Assembly: GCF_013449735.1 (NCBI RefSeq)
Contig: NZ_JACBNY010000010.1
Location: forward strand, 1 to 64,000
DNA from: Pseudolactococcus laudensis
Lineage (GTDB): Bacteria; Bacillota; Bacilli; Lactobacillales; Streptococcaceae
Length of the DNA stretch: 64,000 nt
Direction of reading: 5' to 3'
This document shows, piece after piece, positions 1 through 8,115 of the stretch. The notes below the pieces were generated by a model. That model was not told where the DNA came from, ran no database searches, and saw only the letters and a list, made by a program, of their open reading frames with translations. Position 1 is the stretch's first letter. Each line of letters starts with the position of its first letter. A program made the translations under genes and the position numbers.

Positions 1-56
1 GGGTCTCCTTTTAAACTTAATTTTTCAAGATAGTCGCTATCTCCAAATAAATTCAT
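1..56 (-). CDS. Partial transposase, N-terminal end only
   Basis: Only 18 codons are present, beginning MNLFGDSDYLEKLSLKGD. A GAGG motif stands about eight bases before the ATG at 56-54. The pattern of a short hydrophobic start, an acidic stretch and then L-x-L-x-GDP resembles the N-terminus of IS5/IS1182-type transposases (for example EKLSKLGDPL). The catalytic DDE residues would lie beyond the window edge. The assignment is tentative because so little of the protein is visible. Confidence 0.4.
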   Translation of the reverse strand, partial: MNLFGDSDYLEKLSLKGD

Positions 57-122
57 CTTCAATACCTCGTTAGCTTATTTTTAATCTATTATACCTCTTT
101 TCATACGTTTTTAGAGGTGCCC
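1..122 (-). mobile_element. Right end of a probable insertion sequence
   Basis: The first bases hold the 5' end of an ORF that runs off the window edge on the minus strand. Read on that strand, the stretch opens at about 122 with GGGCACCTCTAAAAAC, which resembles an IS5-type terminal inverted repeat. A TATAAT box at about 87-92 and a GAGG ribosome site then lead into the ORF. The other end and the target duplication lie outside the window, so the IS family and right boundary are inferred. Confidence 0.45.
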
Positions 123-219
123 TTTATTTCATTACGAATTTGAAAACGACGAATTCAAACTCCAAAGCATAATTGAACATGATTTATCCTCAATATAAGC
201 GTTTAATCTATAAAATATA

Positions 220-262
220 AAGCAAAATGTATCAATTATCAAACTGATACATTTTGCTTTTT
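220..262 (+). terminator. Strong intrinsic terminator
   Basis: A perfect stem of about 15 bp (arms AAAGCAAAATGTATCA and its complement) around a 10-base loop is followed by a T7 run on the plus strand. It probably ended a plus-strand gene to the left of the insertion sequence. The rest of 123-474 contains no ORF with a ribosome site. Confidence 0.8.
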
Positions 263-371
263 TTACTCAAAAACGGTGTGAATTTTTGAGATTAATCCTC
301 TAGCTGTATTTATTTTTAAACTTTTCATATCACGCTTGAATATGTTCAAAACGCCAGATATCTTATCTTTT

Positions 372-400
372 CAAAAAGAAAAGACTTGATTTCTCAAGTC
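372..400 (-). terminator. Terminator of the DUF308 gene
   Basis: On the minus strand the stem GACTTGA-GAAA-TCAAGTC is followed by TTTTCTTTTT. It lies about 75 bases downstream of the DUF308 stop codon. Confidence 0.75.
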
Positions 401-474
401 ATTCCTATTTCAGTGAAGAGTCTATATCTCATAAACTCTAAAATTGTTATCTCACATTTGCCGACTAAATTGGA

Positions 475-996
475 TTAGAAAGAAGTCACAATAAAATCAA
501 TACCGGCAGTTAAGAAATAAAATCCTACCAAAAAGCTTATGGTTAAAGCTGAAACAATCGGATTAAATAGCATCATGATACCTAAAATTAAGCCTAAGAC
601 ATTCATAACGATTTTGAACCAGTAATAGCCATTACTTGATGATTTGAAAACATCTGAAACAATCAATTCACCGATTGAGTCAATGATAAACCAAATCGCG
701 AAAATGTATGGCAAGGCAAGTAAACCGAAATTCATATTAAACAAAAGGAACAATCCAATCAGAATATCTAAAATCCCTAATACTAAAATTGAATTTGCTT
801 TATAGCCAGTGTACTCATGTAAACGACTACGAAAGACAAGTTGAATAATACCTTCAAACAACGCAGCAACTGCAAAAACAACAACGATTGCGACTAAACT
901 ACTCAATGGATTAAAAAATGATACCAAGCCAGTAACTAGTAAAACTAGTCCTAAAATAAAATGTACCAAATTAAACCCTTTTTTTGATGTTGACAT
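475..996 (-). CDS. DUF308/HdeD-like integral membrane protein
   Basis: The 173-residue protein is almost entirely hydrophobic, with about six predicted membrane segments arranged as three hairpins. The recurring pattern is a pair of helices with a G-x-x-x-x-x-F-N-P/N turn, for example LLVTGLVSFFNPL near the N-terminus, LIGLFLLFNMN in the middle and LGIMMLFNPI near residue 140. This internal repetition and length match the DUF308 (HdeD-like) family, linked in enteric bacteria to acid stress but of unknown biochemical role. The start ATG has a good AGAGG site seven bases upstream. The gene is monocistronic and followed by its own terminator. Confidence 0.75.
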   Translation of the reverse strand: MSTSKKGFNLVHFILGLVLLVTGLVSFFNPLSSLVAIVVVFAVAALFEGIIQLVFRSRLHEYTGYKANSILVLGILDILIGLFLLFNMNFGLLALPYIFAIWFIIDSIGELIVSDVFKSSSNGYYWFKIVMNVLGLILGIMMLFNPIVSALTISFLVGFYFLTAGIDFIVTSF

Positions 997-1385
997 ATAA
1001 TACCTCTTTCTTTCTTTTTTTCAAAAGAATTCCCTTCAGAATATAGTGTAAACCTTTGTTAAATAAATTGCAATTTTTAATAAAAATAAATAACCTCCTT
1101 CTAAAATGCTTTCTGTTCCTTTTAATTGCTAACACAAGTTTTGAAACTCTTTTTAATCGAATACCATAACACCTCCTTACGCGATGAGACATTTTCTTGA
1201 TGACAATTTTGAATCTATCATCAAGCGTACTTACAACACAAATTATGATAAGTCTGATTTTCTACCTGATACTAGCCGCTAACAAATTGGGATGTTTTTA
1301 GAGCGCACAAACAGGTTCCGTTAAAAGGTAAATAGCAATAAAATGCTATAATGTAACTATGACATATTTACTAGGAGCTTAAGAT
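997..1385. other. Gene-free interval with isolated Shine-Dalgarno-like motifs
   Basis: No convincing gene is seen in this 389-base interval. On the minus strand two strong ribosome-site-like motifs (AAGGAGGTG at about 1172-1180 and AGAAGGAGG at about 1092-1100) precede no real ORF; the first is followed by ATG and only four codons. An 8-bp inverted repeat CTTGATGA/TCATCAAG lies at 1196-1225. The interval may hold a decayed gene upstream of the DUF308 gene. Confidence 0.4.
1344..1352 (+). promoter_or_regulatory. Extended -10 promoter of rarA
   Basis: TGCTATAAT is a full extended -10 element. The start codon of rarA lies 34 bases downstream with an AGGAG ribosome site between. Confidence 0.65.
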
Positions 1386-2642
1386 ATGCAAGCAAATTTG
1401 GCGCGACGTTTAAGACCGCGAACGATAGATGAGATTATCGGCCAGCGCCATCTTGTAGGCGAAGGCAAAATCATTCGTCGTATGGTTGAAACCAAGCTAC
1501 TAAATTCAATGATTCTCTATGGACCGCCGGGTATTGGGAAAACCTCAATTGCCTCAGCAATTGCAGGAACAGCAGACATGGCCTTTCGGACTTTTAATGC
1601 AACATCTGACAAAAAAACAAAGTTACAAGAGATTGCAGCTGAAGCCCAGTTTTCTGGACAACTCGTTCTTCTTTTGGATGAAATCCATCGTTTGGATAAA
1701 CCTAAACAAGATTTTTTGTTACCATTACTTGAAAATGGCGAGATTATTTTAATTGGTGCTACTACTGAAAATCCTTATTTTAGTGTGGTTCCTGCCATCC
1801 GGAGTCGGGTTCAAATTTTTGAGTTAAAACCTTTGACACCTGAAGATATTGGCGTTGCAGTTGATCGTGCTATCTCTGATCCTGACCGTGGTTTTGATTT
1901 TGAAGTCACCCTTGATGAGGACGCCAAACAATTTCTAATTCATTCTACAAATGGTGATGTTAGGTCTGCTTTGAATTCTCTAGAGCTTGCCGTTTTATCG
2001 AGTTCTGAACACCATGTTACCTTGGATGATATGGCTAACTCCTTGCAAAAATCTGCGGCAACCTTTGATAAGGATGGTGATGCTCATTATGATCTCTTAT
2101 CTGCACTTCAAAAATCGATTCGTGGCTCGGACGTTAATGCTAGCTTGCATTATGCGGCACGTTTAATTGAGGGTGGTGACTTTCAGAGTCTCTCTAGGCG
2201 ACTCATGGTTATTGCTTATGAAGATATTGGTCTCGCTAATCCCGATGCTAGTGCTCGCACTGTAACAGCTGTCACAGCAGCTGAACGGCTAGGTTTTCCA
2301 GAAGCACGGATTCCATTAGCTAATGTCGTGGTGGACTTAGCCTTGTCTCCTAAATCTAATGCTGCCTATAAAGCTATGGATGCGGCTATCGCAGATTTAC
2401 ACAAACATGGTGCATTACCGATTCCTCCTCATTTACAGGATGGCCATTATTCAGGTGCCAAAAAACTGGGACGAGCTGAAAATTACCAGTATCCACATAA
2501 TTTCCCAGGCCACTGGATTGATCAACAATATCTACCTGATAAGCTAAAACATGTTCATTATTTTCAATCTGACGGTTTAGGGAAGTACGAGCGTGCCTTA
2601 CAACTTCGTCTGGAAGAAATTAATCGCCACAAGAATAAGTGA
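1386..2642 (+). CDS. rarA: Replication-associated recombination ATPase RarA/MgsA
   Basis: This 418-residue AAA+ protein has Walker A GPPGIGKT at 46-53, Walker B LLLDEIHR at 96-102 and a GATTENP sensor stretch near 125, followed by the RarA-type C-terminal oligomerisation region with the AYEDIGLANP motif near residue 275. The family (E. coli RarA, yeast Mgs1, human WRNIP1) acts at stalled replication forks and gaps and contacts single-strand-binding protein. Length and motif order are typical. The start is fixed by the AGGAG site and by family N-termini that begin with M-x-x-x-LA-R-x-RP. No partner gene is adjacent; the next gene starts 63 bases downstream. Confidence 0.93.
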   Translation: MQANLARRLRPRTIDEIIGQRHLVGEGKIIRRMVETKLLNSMILYGPPGIGKTSIASAIAGTADMAFRTFNATSDKKTKLQEIAAEAQFSGQLVLLLDEIHRLDKPKQDFLLPLLENGEIILIGATTENPYFSVVPAIRSRVQIFELKPLTPEDIGVAVDRAISDPDRGFDFEVTLDEDAKQFLIHSTNGDVRSALNSLELAVLSSSEHHVTLDDMANSLQKSAATFDKDGDAHYDLLSALQKSIRGSDVNASLHYAARLIEGGDFQSLSRRLMVIAYEDIGLANPDASARTVTAVTAAERLGFPEARIPLANVVVDLALSPKSNAAYKAMDAAIADLHKHGALPIPPHLQDGHYSGAKKLGRAENYQYPHNFPGHWIDQQYLPDKLKHVHYFQSDGLGKYERALQLRLEEINRHKNK

Positions 2643-2705
2643 GTATCTGAGCATACCTATTAAATATCAACCGTTTACAACTAGATTTACAGATAAAGGA
2701 GGCAA

Positions 2706-3452
2706 ATGACTGATCTACTTTTACAAGCCAAGGATCGACTTTTAGCAGCAGTACTTTCTTATCAAGAAGCCTCTGATGCGCTCAATTTTGCGATGAATGA
2801 GCTAGAAACAGCCAAAAAAAATCGGTCTGAAGCTCAAAAAAATTTCGATTCCAAAACTTTAAACTATTCTCTCGCCATTCAAAGTGCTGGCTATTTAGAA
2901 ATACAACCCTATTTATCGGAAGCATCAATTATTGCAGCCAATCATAATCTGGATGTTGCCAAAAAAGAATATGATGCTGCACAAGGCATCAATCAAGAGC
3001 AAGAAACGATCAGTCAAGCTGCTTTTTATACGGTCGTTCAAGCTCAAGCTGTCTATGATGCAGCAAAATTGGAATTTGATAGTGCTGATTACGATTACGC
3101 ACGTATCTTGCGTGAGAGAAAATTACCTTTACTAGGGGAAGGTGAGCCTCTTGAACAACCTGAGATACCACCTGAAAATATTGATTTCTTGATGCAATTT
3201 CTCAATCAAACGCCCTTACCTGATTACGAGGGAGCAGAAGATTTAATTGATGAGCAAGTGGAAAATGAGACTGATTACGACGCTAGCCTACCATTTGAAA
3301 GACGACCTGCCATAGAAAAACCCGATGCTATCTCTATCACGGAAGAAGAGCTATCTACAAAAGAAAAATCTCGTACAGGACATATCACTTGGCGTTTTAA
3401 ATCCCCTACACCCAATAATAAAAATGAAATGGAGAAAAAAACTGATGACTAG
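2706..3452 (+). CDS. Coiled-coil protein of unknown function
   Basis: The 248-residue protein has no recognised domain. Residues 1-125 are alanine- and glutamate-rich with heptad-like spacing and should form two or three long helices. From about 145 onward the chain is acidic and proline-containing, and the last 40 residues are charged and probably disordered. No signal peptide or membrane segment is visible. The AGGAGG site lies only three bases before the ATG. The stop codon overlaps the next small gene by eight bases, so the two are probably translated together. Function is unknown. Confidence 0.65.
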   Translation: MTDLLLQAKDRLLAAVLSYQEASDALNFAMNELETAKKNRSEAQKNFDSKTLNYSLAIQSAGYLEIQPYLSEASIIAANHNLDVAKKEYDAAQGINQEQETISQAAFYTVVQAQAVYDAAKLEFDSADYDYARILRERKLPLLGEGEPLEQPEIPPENIDFLMQFLNQTPLPDYEGAEDLIDEQVENETDYDASLPFERRPAIEKPDAISITEEELSTKEKSRTGHITWRFKSPTPNNKNEMEKKTDD

Positions 3453-3630
3453 AGAAGAACTGGAACAACGCATCCGAACTGAATTAGATTTGCCACATTT
3501 TAAAGCACAAATTGATGATCAGCGTGATTATAGTGAGGACGACTATCAAGAATTCAAAGATAGCTTAGTCAATTACTATAAAAATTACGTTCAAGATATT
3601 GACACTGATTTTCAAGGCGGCCTTGACTAA
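3445..3630 (+). CDS. Small acidic protein of unknown function, 61 residues
   Basis: I chose the internal ATG at 3445, not an in-frame start at 3325, because the upstream part is read in another frame by the preceding coiled-coil gene. A GGAG motif lies in AAATGGAGAAA about 12 bases before. The product begins MTREELEQRIRTELDL, is about 30 percent D/E and contains many tyrosines in the middle. It looks soluble and helical. The overlap with the upstream gene and the shared terminator point to a two-gene operon. No family was recognised. Confidence 0.55.
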   Translation: MTREELEQRIRTELDLPHFKAQIDDQRDYSEDDYQEFKDSLVNYYKNYVQDIDTDFQGGLD

Positions 3631-3636
3631 ATTAAT

Positions 3637-3667
3637 AAAAAAACATACCTTTAAGGTATGTTTTTTA
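3637..3667. terminator. Bidirectional terminator
   Basis: A stem of AAAAAACATACC and its complement with a five-base loop carries A and T runs on both sides. It serves the convergent plus-strand pair on the left and the minus-strand apbE/sortase-like pair on the right. Confidence 0.85.
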
Positions 3668-3679
3668 TTAACTCAAAAT

Positions 3680-4447
3680 TTATGCGGCAAAGACAATCCG
3701 TCGTGTCGTTTCATCAATACAAGTTTGTAACACGATTCTCTCACCACCACCTGTTGAAGTAATTTCTCCATACATAGAGGCACCGGTACTAACATCATTA
3801 CCGTAAGTATCAACGACAACAATTTTGTAAATACTATAATTAAAAGCACGACCATTTGCATCATAAACGGTCACTATCCCACCATTACTCAAATTCATCA
3901 CTGGATCAAAGGCACCCCAGTGGTGACCAATAAAGTGTGTGTTGAGACCATCTGTACCAGAATAAGGTGATGCACCTCCCCAAGTTGATGAAATACCATT
4001 AGGATCGGCATCTATGATGGCTTGTCCACTAGCCATACCACCATTTTGAAATGGTACCATCGTTCCAATCAAGGATAATACATCTGCGCTTACTGGAGCT
4101 GGCGGAGGAGTCGGTGCGGGAGCAGGGTCTGGGGTTGGCGCAGGGGCAGGCGTTGGGTCTGGGGCAGGAGCGGGATCTGGAGCAGGAGCGGCTTGCATGT
4201 CAGGTTCTACTAACTTGGGAGTAGTTTCAACATTTTGTTCTACTTTAACTACTTTTTTTTCTTCCGTAAAGCGTTGGTTAAAACGCAAGTCAATATCAAT
4301 TTTTCTTGTTTCCTTATCCTTTTTAGGATCACCTTTTTCCCTAGCTAAAGTTTGTGTTGAAACAACAAAGCTAACTAAAAAAGTGACAGATAGGGTGATT
4401 ATCTTTAATATTTTTTTATTTTTCATATCAATACCACAAGCTTTCAT
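3680..4447 (-). CDS. Secreted or anchored sortase-like protein with proline-rich linker
   Basis: The 255-residue protein starts at ATG 4447, just after AAAAGGATAA, which overlaps the apbE stop. A hydrophobic segment at about 14-32 looks like a signal peptide or N-terminal anchor. A charged region follows, then a Pro-Ala-Asp repeat linker at about 86-118. The C-terminal domain of about 135 residues carries the sortase triad pattern: His in THFIGHH (about 171), Cys in LQTC (about 243) and Arg in TTRRIVF (249 or 250). This fits a sortase fold related to class F and other non-housekeeping sortases, acting outside the membrane. No LPxTG substrate is encoded nearby. It is coupled to apbE. Whether it is an active transpeptidase is unknown. 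Confidence 0.7.
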   Translation of the reverse strand: MKACGIDMKNKKILKIITLSVTFLVSFVVSTQTLAREKGDPKKDKETRKIDIDLRFNQRFTEEKKVVKVEQNVETTPKLVEPDMQAAPAPDPAPAPDPTPAPAPTPDPAPAPTPPPAPVSADVLSLIGTMVPFQNGGMASGQAIIDADPNGISSTWGGASPYSGTDGLNTHFIGHHWGAFDPVMNLSNGGIVTVYDANGRAFNYSIYKIVVVDTYGNDVSTGASMYGEITSTGGGERIVLQTCIDETTRRIVFAA

Positions 4448-4458
4448 CAATTATCCTT

Positions 4459-5574
4459 TTAGTCTTTCGCAACACCTTCTACTACTTTAAATGTTTTATC
4501 CAATAACTCAAACTCCCCTGGAATATGTTTAGAGATATGCACTTCTTTGTTTTTGGTAACGAATACGGCATCTAATTCATCATGATCATTAACATATTTC
4601 ATGCCTTTTTCTAGTCCCATATTCATCAGTACATTACTATAAGCATCATCGTAAGTCGGATTATAGCCAACCATAGTAACACTTAATAAGTCAGTCTCTA
4701 TTGGATAACCAGTCTTCGTATCAAATAAATGAGAGTAGACTTTATCCCCAGCCTTCAAGTATCGACCATAATTATTTGTCGTGTTAAAGCTTGTGTGCCC
4801 ACTCATCAATACACCAACAAGTGGACTATCTTGATTTTCACCTAATTGTGGATTAGCAATTCCTACTTCCCAAAAACCATCTTTATGATTTGGATTTTTC
4901 CCCATCGTATAAGCATGACCACCTAAGTTAACAACTGCTGTCGTCACACCTTGTTTTTTAAGGGTTTTTAATAATTGCTCTGCTATGAATCCTTTACCAA
5001 TACCGTCTGCTTCAATCATCATGCCTTTTTTCTTGAGAAAAACAGTCTGATTTTTATCATCTATCACAATATCTTTATAGTCCACTTTATCTAAGGTTGC
5101 TTTAACTAATTCATCCGAAGGGACTTGTCCATTAGAAAAACCGATATGCCATAGCTGTGTCATGACGCCAACAGTCGGGTTATACTCACCCTTAGAACTT
5201 TTCGCATATTTTTCCAAAGCCTTTGCTAACTTAAAGGTAATATTTGAAACTTTAACTGGTTGAATGCCTGCTTGCGCATTAATTTTATCAAACTCACTCT
5301 CACCCTGCTCGTAAACTTCAAATTTTGCTGCTAATTCATTAAGTTGATCTTTAACAACCTTAAAGTCTGCATCGCCGTGCCCTTTATCGTAAATTAAAAC
5401 TTGAACATAAGTACCTGTCGCAAATTCTTCATTCTTATAAGGTTCTTTCATAAGTTCGACTTTTTTTTCTGATGTTTTATTTTTAACCGCCCCTTGTTTA
5501 CAGCCAGAACCACAAAGTAAAGCTGGTACCAACAGCAAAACAGCGCCTAATCGCCACCACAATCTTTTCTCCAT
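4459..5574 (-). CDS. apbE: FAD:protein FMN transferase, ApbE family
   Basis: ApbE moves FMN from FAD onto a Thr or Ser of extracytoplasmic flavoproteins. The protein, 371 residues from the ATG at 5574, has a hydrophobic N-terminus ending in CGSGC that looks like a lipoprotein signal, though position -3 is a glycine and not the usual leucine. Family motifs are visible: EADGIGKGFIAEQL, NLGGHAYTMG and MSGHTSFNTTNNYGRY, followed by THLFDTKTGYP-like YSHLFDTKTGYPIETD. The start was chosen for its AAGGAG site eight bases upstream; an ATG 12 codons earlier has none. The sortase-like gene follows after 11 bases in the same operon. In Gram-positives ApbE serves extracellular electron transfer and fumarate reductase-like proteins, but no such target is in the window. 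Confidence 0.9.
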   Translation of the reverse strand: MEKRLWWRLGAVLLLVPALLCGSGCKQGAVKNKTSEKKVELMKEPYKNEEFATGTYVQVLIYDKGHGDADFKVVKDQLNELAAKFEVYEQGESEFDKINAQAGIQPVKVSNITFKLAKALEKYAKSSKGEYNPTVGVMTQLWHIGFSNGQVPSDELVKATLDKVDYKDIVIDDKNQTVFLKKKGMMIEADGIGKGFIAEQLLKTLKKQGVTTAVVNLGGHAYTMGKNPNHKDGFWEVGIANPQLGENQDSPLVGVLMSGHTSFNTTNNYGRYLKAGDKVYSHLFDTKTGYPIETDLLSVTMVGYNPTYDDAYSNVLMNMGLEKGMKYVNDHDELDAVFVTKNKEVHISKHIPGEFELLDKTFKVVEGVAKD

Positions 5575-5732
5575 CCAACCATCTCCTTTCAATGTGAACA
5601 CACGCATCATCCGATACCCCCTCGAAATAAAGCGTTTTCAACTACTTAATATTATTTTAACTTATTTGTTATTATATAGCAACTAATACCTAACTTTTAA
5701 TTAATCAAACAATCATAATATTTCTAATAACG

Positions 5733-5761
5733 TTGACATAACAAAAATACTACGCTAGACT
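5733..5761 (+). promoter_or_regulatory. Promoter of the Nudix gene
   Basis: TTGACA at 5733-5738 and TAGACT at 5756-5761 are separated by 17 bases. The gene start lies about 40 bases downstream behind AAGGAG. Confidence 0.65.
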
Positions 5762-5802
5762 TAGATAAAACGTGTTATAAACAAACCTCACAAGGAGACA
5801 TC

Positions 5803-6576
5803 ATGCGCACATTTGTAAACAAAGTAGCAGAAAAAGACTACTATGAACATCAGGCAAGCGAGAAGGAGTTTCTGGCTTGGTATGCCAAACAAGATAGACA
5901 AACCTATGAAACACCTAGCGTGACAGTTGATAACGTCATCTTTGCTTATAATCCAGTAACTAATCGGGTCAACCTCTTGTTAATCCAACGTAAGGCACAT
6001 CCTGATTTACATCATTGGGCGTTACCTGGTGGTTTTCTAGATAAAACTGAAGATACAACGCAGGCTGCGATTCGTGAAGTCTATGAGGAAACCCATCTCC
6101 AGATTGCCCCAAAATTTGTGGATCAACTCAAAACAATTGCAACGCCTGGACGTGACCCCAGAGGCTGGGTGGTCACTGTTGCACATTTAGTATATCTACC
6201 TAACTTCCCACAAACTCAAGCAGGTGATGATGCTGCACGTGCACAGTGGTTTGATTTCACAATAGATCCTGAGGCTCATCAGCTGCACATTACTGGTGTA
6301 TCGGATCAGTTGCTCGCCTTTGATCATGCTGATATTCTCACAAAGGCTAGTCAAGTCATTCAGGAAAGTTTTGAATCCAAACCTAAATGGCTCAATCTGC
6401 TGCCGCCAATTTTTAGCTGGCAAGCGGTCGAGACACTCGCTGAACAGCTTAGCGGACGAAAAATAAGTGAGCAAATCGCCCACTATCGTGAGATGTATAT
6501 GATCCCAGTCGATACTGAAAAACACGATGATACTAATAAGCCACACGCATTTTTCAGATTAAAGGAACCTATGTAA
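5803..6576 (+). CDS. Nudix hydrolase with C-terminal winged-helix-like region (NrtR-like)
   Basis: The 257-residue protein carries a Nudix domain at about 42-180 with the box GGFLDKTEDTTQAA followed by REVYEET. The canonical glycine after EEx is replaced by histidine. A C-terminal region of about 75 residues with SGRKISEQIAHYREMYMI fits the winged helix of the NrtR/COG4111 group, whose members either hydrolyse ADP-ribose-type substrates or repress NAD-synthesis genes after binding them. No NAD gene is adjacent, so hydrolase and regulator roles cannot be separated here. It has its own promoter and an AAGGAG site and ends at a bidirectional terminator. Confidence 0.75.
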   Translation: MRTFVNKVAEKDYYEHQASEKEFLAWYAKQDRQTYETPSVTVDNVIFAYNPVTNRVNLLLIQRKAHPDLHHWALPGGFLDKTEDTTQAAIREVYEETHLQIAPKFVDQLKTIATPGRDPRGWVVTVAHLVYLPNFPQTQAGDDAARAQWFDFTIDPEAHQLHITGVSDQLLAFDHADILTKASQVIQESFESKPKWLNLLPPIFSWQAVETLAEQLSGRKISEQIAHYREMYMIPVDTEKHDDTNKPHAFFRLKEPM

Positions 6577-6605
6577 ACTCTTGATTTAGGCCATAAAATA
6601 AAACA

Positions 6606-6650
6606 AAAAAATACAGGATTTGACGGATAGGCCAAAACCTGTATTTTTTT
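6606..6650. terminator. Bidirectional terminator
   Basis: The arms AAAAATACAGG and CCTGTATTTTT lie between the convergent Nudix gene and acpP. Confidence 0.75.
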
Positions 6651-6665
6651 ATATTAAGCTGATAA

Positions 6666-6914
6666 TTAATTAATTTTATCAGAGACGTAGTCGACAACTT
6701 GACCTAAAGTCAAGATGTGTTCTGCATCTTCGTCAGAGATTTCGATACCAAATTCGTCTTCTAAAGCCAAGGTGAATTCCATCAAGCTAATCGAATCTGC
6801 GCCTAAATCTTCAACAATATTCGTTTCTAGCGTGACGTGATCTGCATCAAGTTCCAATGTCTCCACTAAATTTTCTTTTATCTTAGCAAAAAGATCTTCT
6901 TTACTCATCGCCAT
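6666..6914 (-). CDS. acpP: Acyl carrier protein
   Basis: This 82-residue acidic four-helix protein has the phosphopantetheine attachment site DSISLMEF, with Ser41 as the modified residue. It carries acyl chains for fatty acid or phospholipid synthesis. AGGAGG eight bases before the ATG at 6914 fixes the start, which directly abuts the plsX stop codon, so plsX and acpP form a two-gene operon. The classical fab cluster of streptococci would contain another acp; pairing with plsX is seen in several streptococci and suggests this copy feeds phosphatidate synthesis. Confidence 0.93.
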   Translation of the reverse strand: MAMSKEDLFAKIKENLVETLELDADHVTLETNIVEDLGADSISLMEFTLALEDEFGIEISDEDAEHILTLGQVVDYVSDKIN

Positions 6915-7916
6915 TTATTTGTCCTCCTGATAATGTCGCACTAATTTCCCAACCACGTCAGTTTCTAACATTTTATGCGTTTGTTTAAGTGTCGCAAAAA
7001 TCGCGTCAGCATTTGAAGAGCCATGACTCTTGATGACTGGTGCTTTTAAGCCAAACAAGACGGCGCCGCCGGCTTTTTCGTAATCTAGCGCATCTTTTAA
7101 ACTGTATAAAGATTTTTTCATCAGCAAGGCACCAAGTTTTGATGTCATACCGCCATCTTTAATAGACGTTTTCAGTAATTTCATCAAGCTCGATGCTGTC
7201 CCCTCAATTGATTTGAGAACAGCATTACCAGTGAAACCATCCACAACGACGACATCAGCCACACCGCTCATCAAATCACGCGCTTCGACATTACCGATAA
7301 AGTTCAGACTCTCATCAGCAGAAAGTAGCTCATAAGTCTCTTTTTGCAATGGTGCACCCTTACTGGCTTCAGAGCCGTTGTTTAAAAGCCCGATACGCGG
7401 AGACGTCACACCTCTGACATTTGAAGCGTAAAATGATCCTAGAATTGCAAAGTTATAGAGATGGTGTGCAGTATTCTCAGCATTCGCACCGAGGTCTAAC
7501 ATATCGAATCCTTTACCATCCAAAGTTGGTAAGGTTGATAGCAAACCAGGTCGATCAACTTGCTTGATCCGGCCAACTGTAAAGATACCACTCGCAAGTA
7601 AAGCACCTGTATTTCCTGCAGAAACAAGTGCATCTGCCTCACCGTTTTTAACCGCTGTCGCAGCTAAAACCATGCTTGCAGTTTTCTTACGACGAATCGC
7701 TTTAACTGGATCAGCTTCACCAGAGTCAATCTTCTCAGTCGTGTGGACAATGGTAATGTTAGAATCATCGCTCAATAAGGGTCGAATCTTCGTTTCATCA
7801 CCAAATAAAATAAACTCAGTGTCTGGAAACTCAGCTCTCGCCAATAGACACCCTTCGACAACAGATTTGGGTGCAAAATCTCCACCCATTGCGTCAATCG
7901 CTAATTTCTTTTTCAT
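6915..7916 (-). CDS. plsX: Phosphate acyltransferase PlsX
   Basis: PlsX makes acyl-phosphate from acyl-ACP for the first step of phospholipid synthesis (with PlsY) at the inner face of the membrane. The start is the ATG at 7916, giving [16 protein letters not shown], the family N-terminus; six upstream codons are spurious. Further family motifs are [12 protein letters not shown] near 100 and [11 protein letters not shown] near 215. The total of 333 residues is typical. No Shine-Dalgarno sequence precedes the start. A TATATT element ends six bases before the ATG, so the mRNA may be leaderless. acpP follows without a gap. Confidence 0.93.
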   Translation of the reverse strand: MKKKLAIDAMGGDFAPKSVVEGCLLARAEFPDTEFILFGDETKIRPLLSDDSNITIVHTTEKIDSGEADPVKAIRRKKTASMVLAATAVKNGEADALVSAGNTGALLASGIFTVGRIKQVDRPGLLSTLPTLDGKGFDMLDLGANAENTAHHLYNFAILGSFYASNVRGVTSPRIGLLNNGSEASKGAPLQKETYELLSADESLNFIGNVEARDLMSGVADVVVVDGFTGNAVLKSIEGTASSLMKLLKTSIKDGGMTSKLGALLMKKSLYSLKDALDYEKAGGAVLFGLKAPVIKSHGSSNADAIFATLKQTHKMLETDVVGKLVRHYQEDK

Positions 7917-7922
7917 TCTAAC

Positions 7923-7971
7923 AATATACCACATTTTAGTTTTTTTTTCAATTTTCTAACAAATGTGGTAT
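7923..7971 (-). promoter_or_regulatory. plsX promoter enclosed by an 11-bp inverted repeat
   Basis: On the minus strand TTGAAA (7951-7946) and TATATT (7928-7923) are 17 bases apart, with TGG directly before the -10. Perfect 11-bp arms, ATACCACATTT at 7926-7936 and its complement at 7961-7971, overlap the -10 and flank the -35. A direct repeat TTGTTAGAA also occurs twice. This looks like an operator pair. Confidence 0.55.
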
Positions 7972-8115
7972 GTTTCACAAATTAAAAAATTATAGGCTAG
8001 CTATTTTAATTGCAAGTTTGTAACAAAATTTACAATCGTAAACAAAGCAATTATTCTTTTTTTTTTATAAAATAGTATGGTAATTAAAAAATTTAGAAAT
8101 TATGAGGTCTTACCA

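Noticed and set aside
971-1192. ORF of 73 codons on the minus strand, very basic
   Set aside because: It overlaps the DUF308 start and lies across two isolated ribosome-site motifs; composition (K/R/L/F in an AT-rich stretch) is that of chance ORFs.
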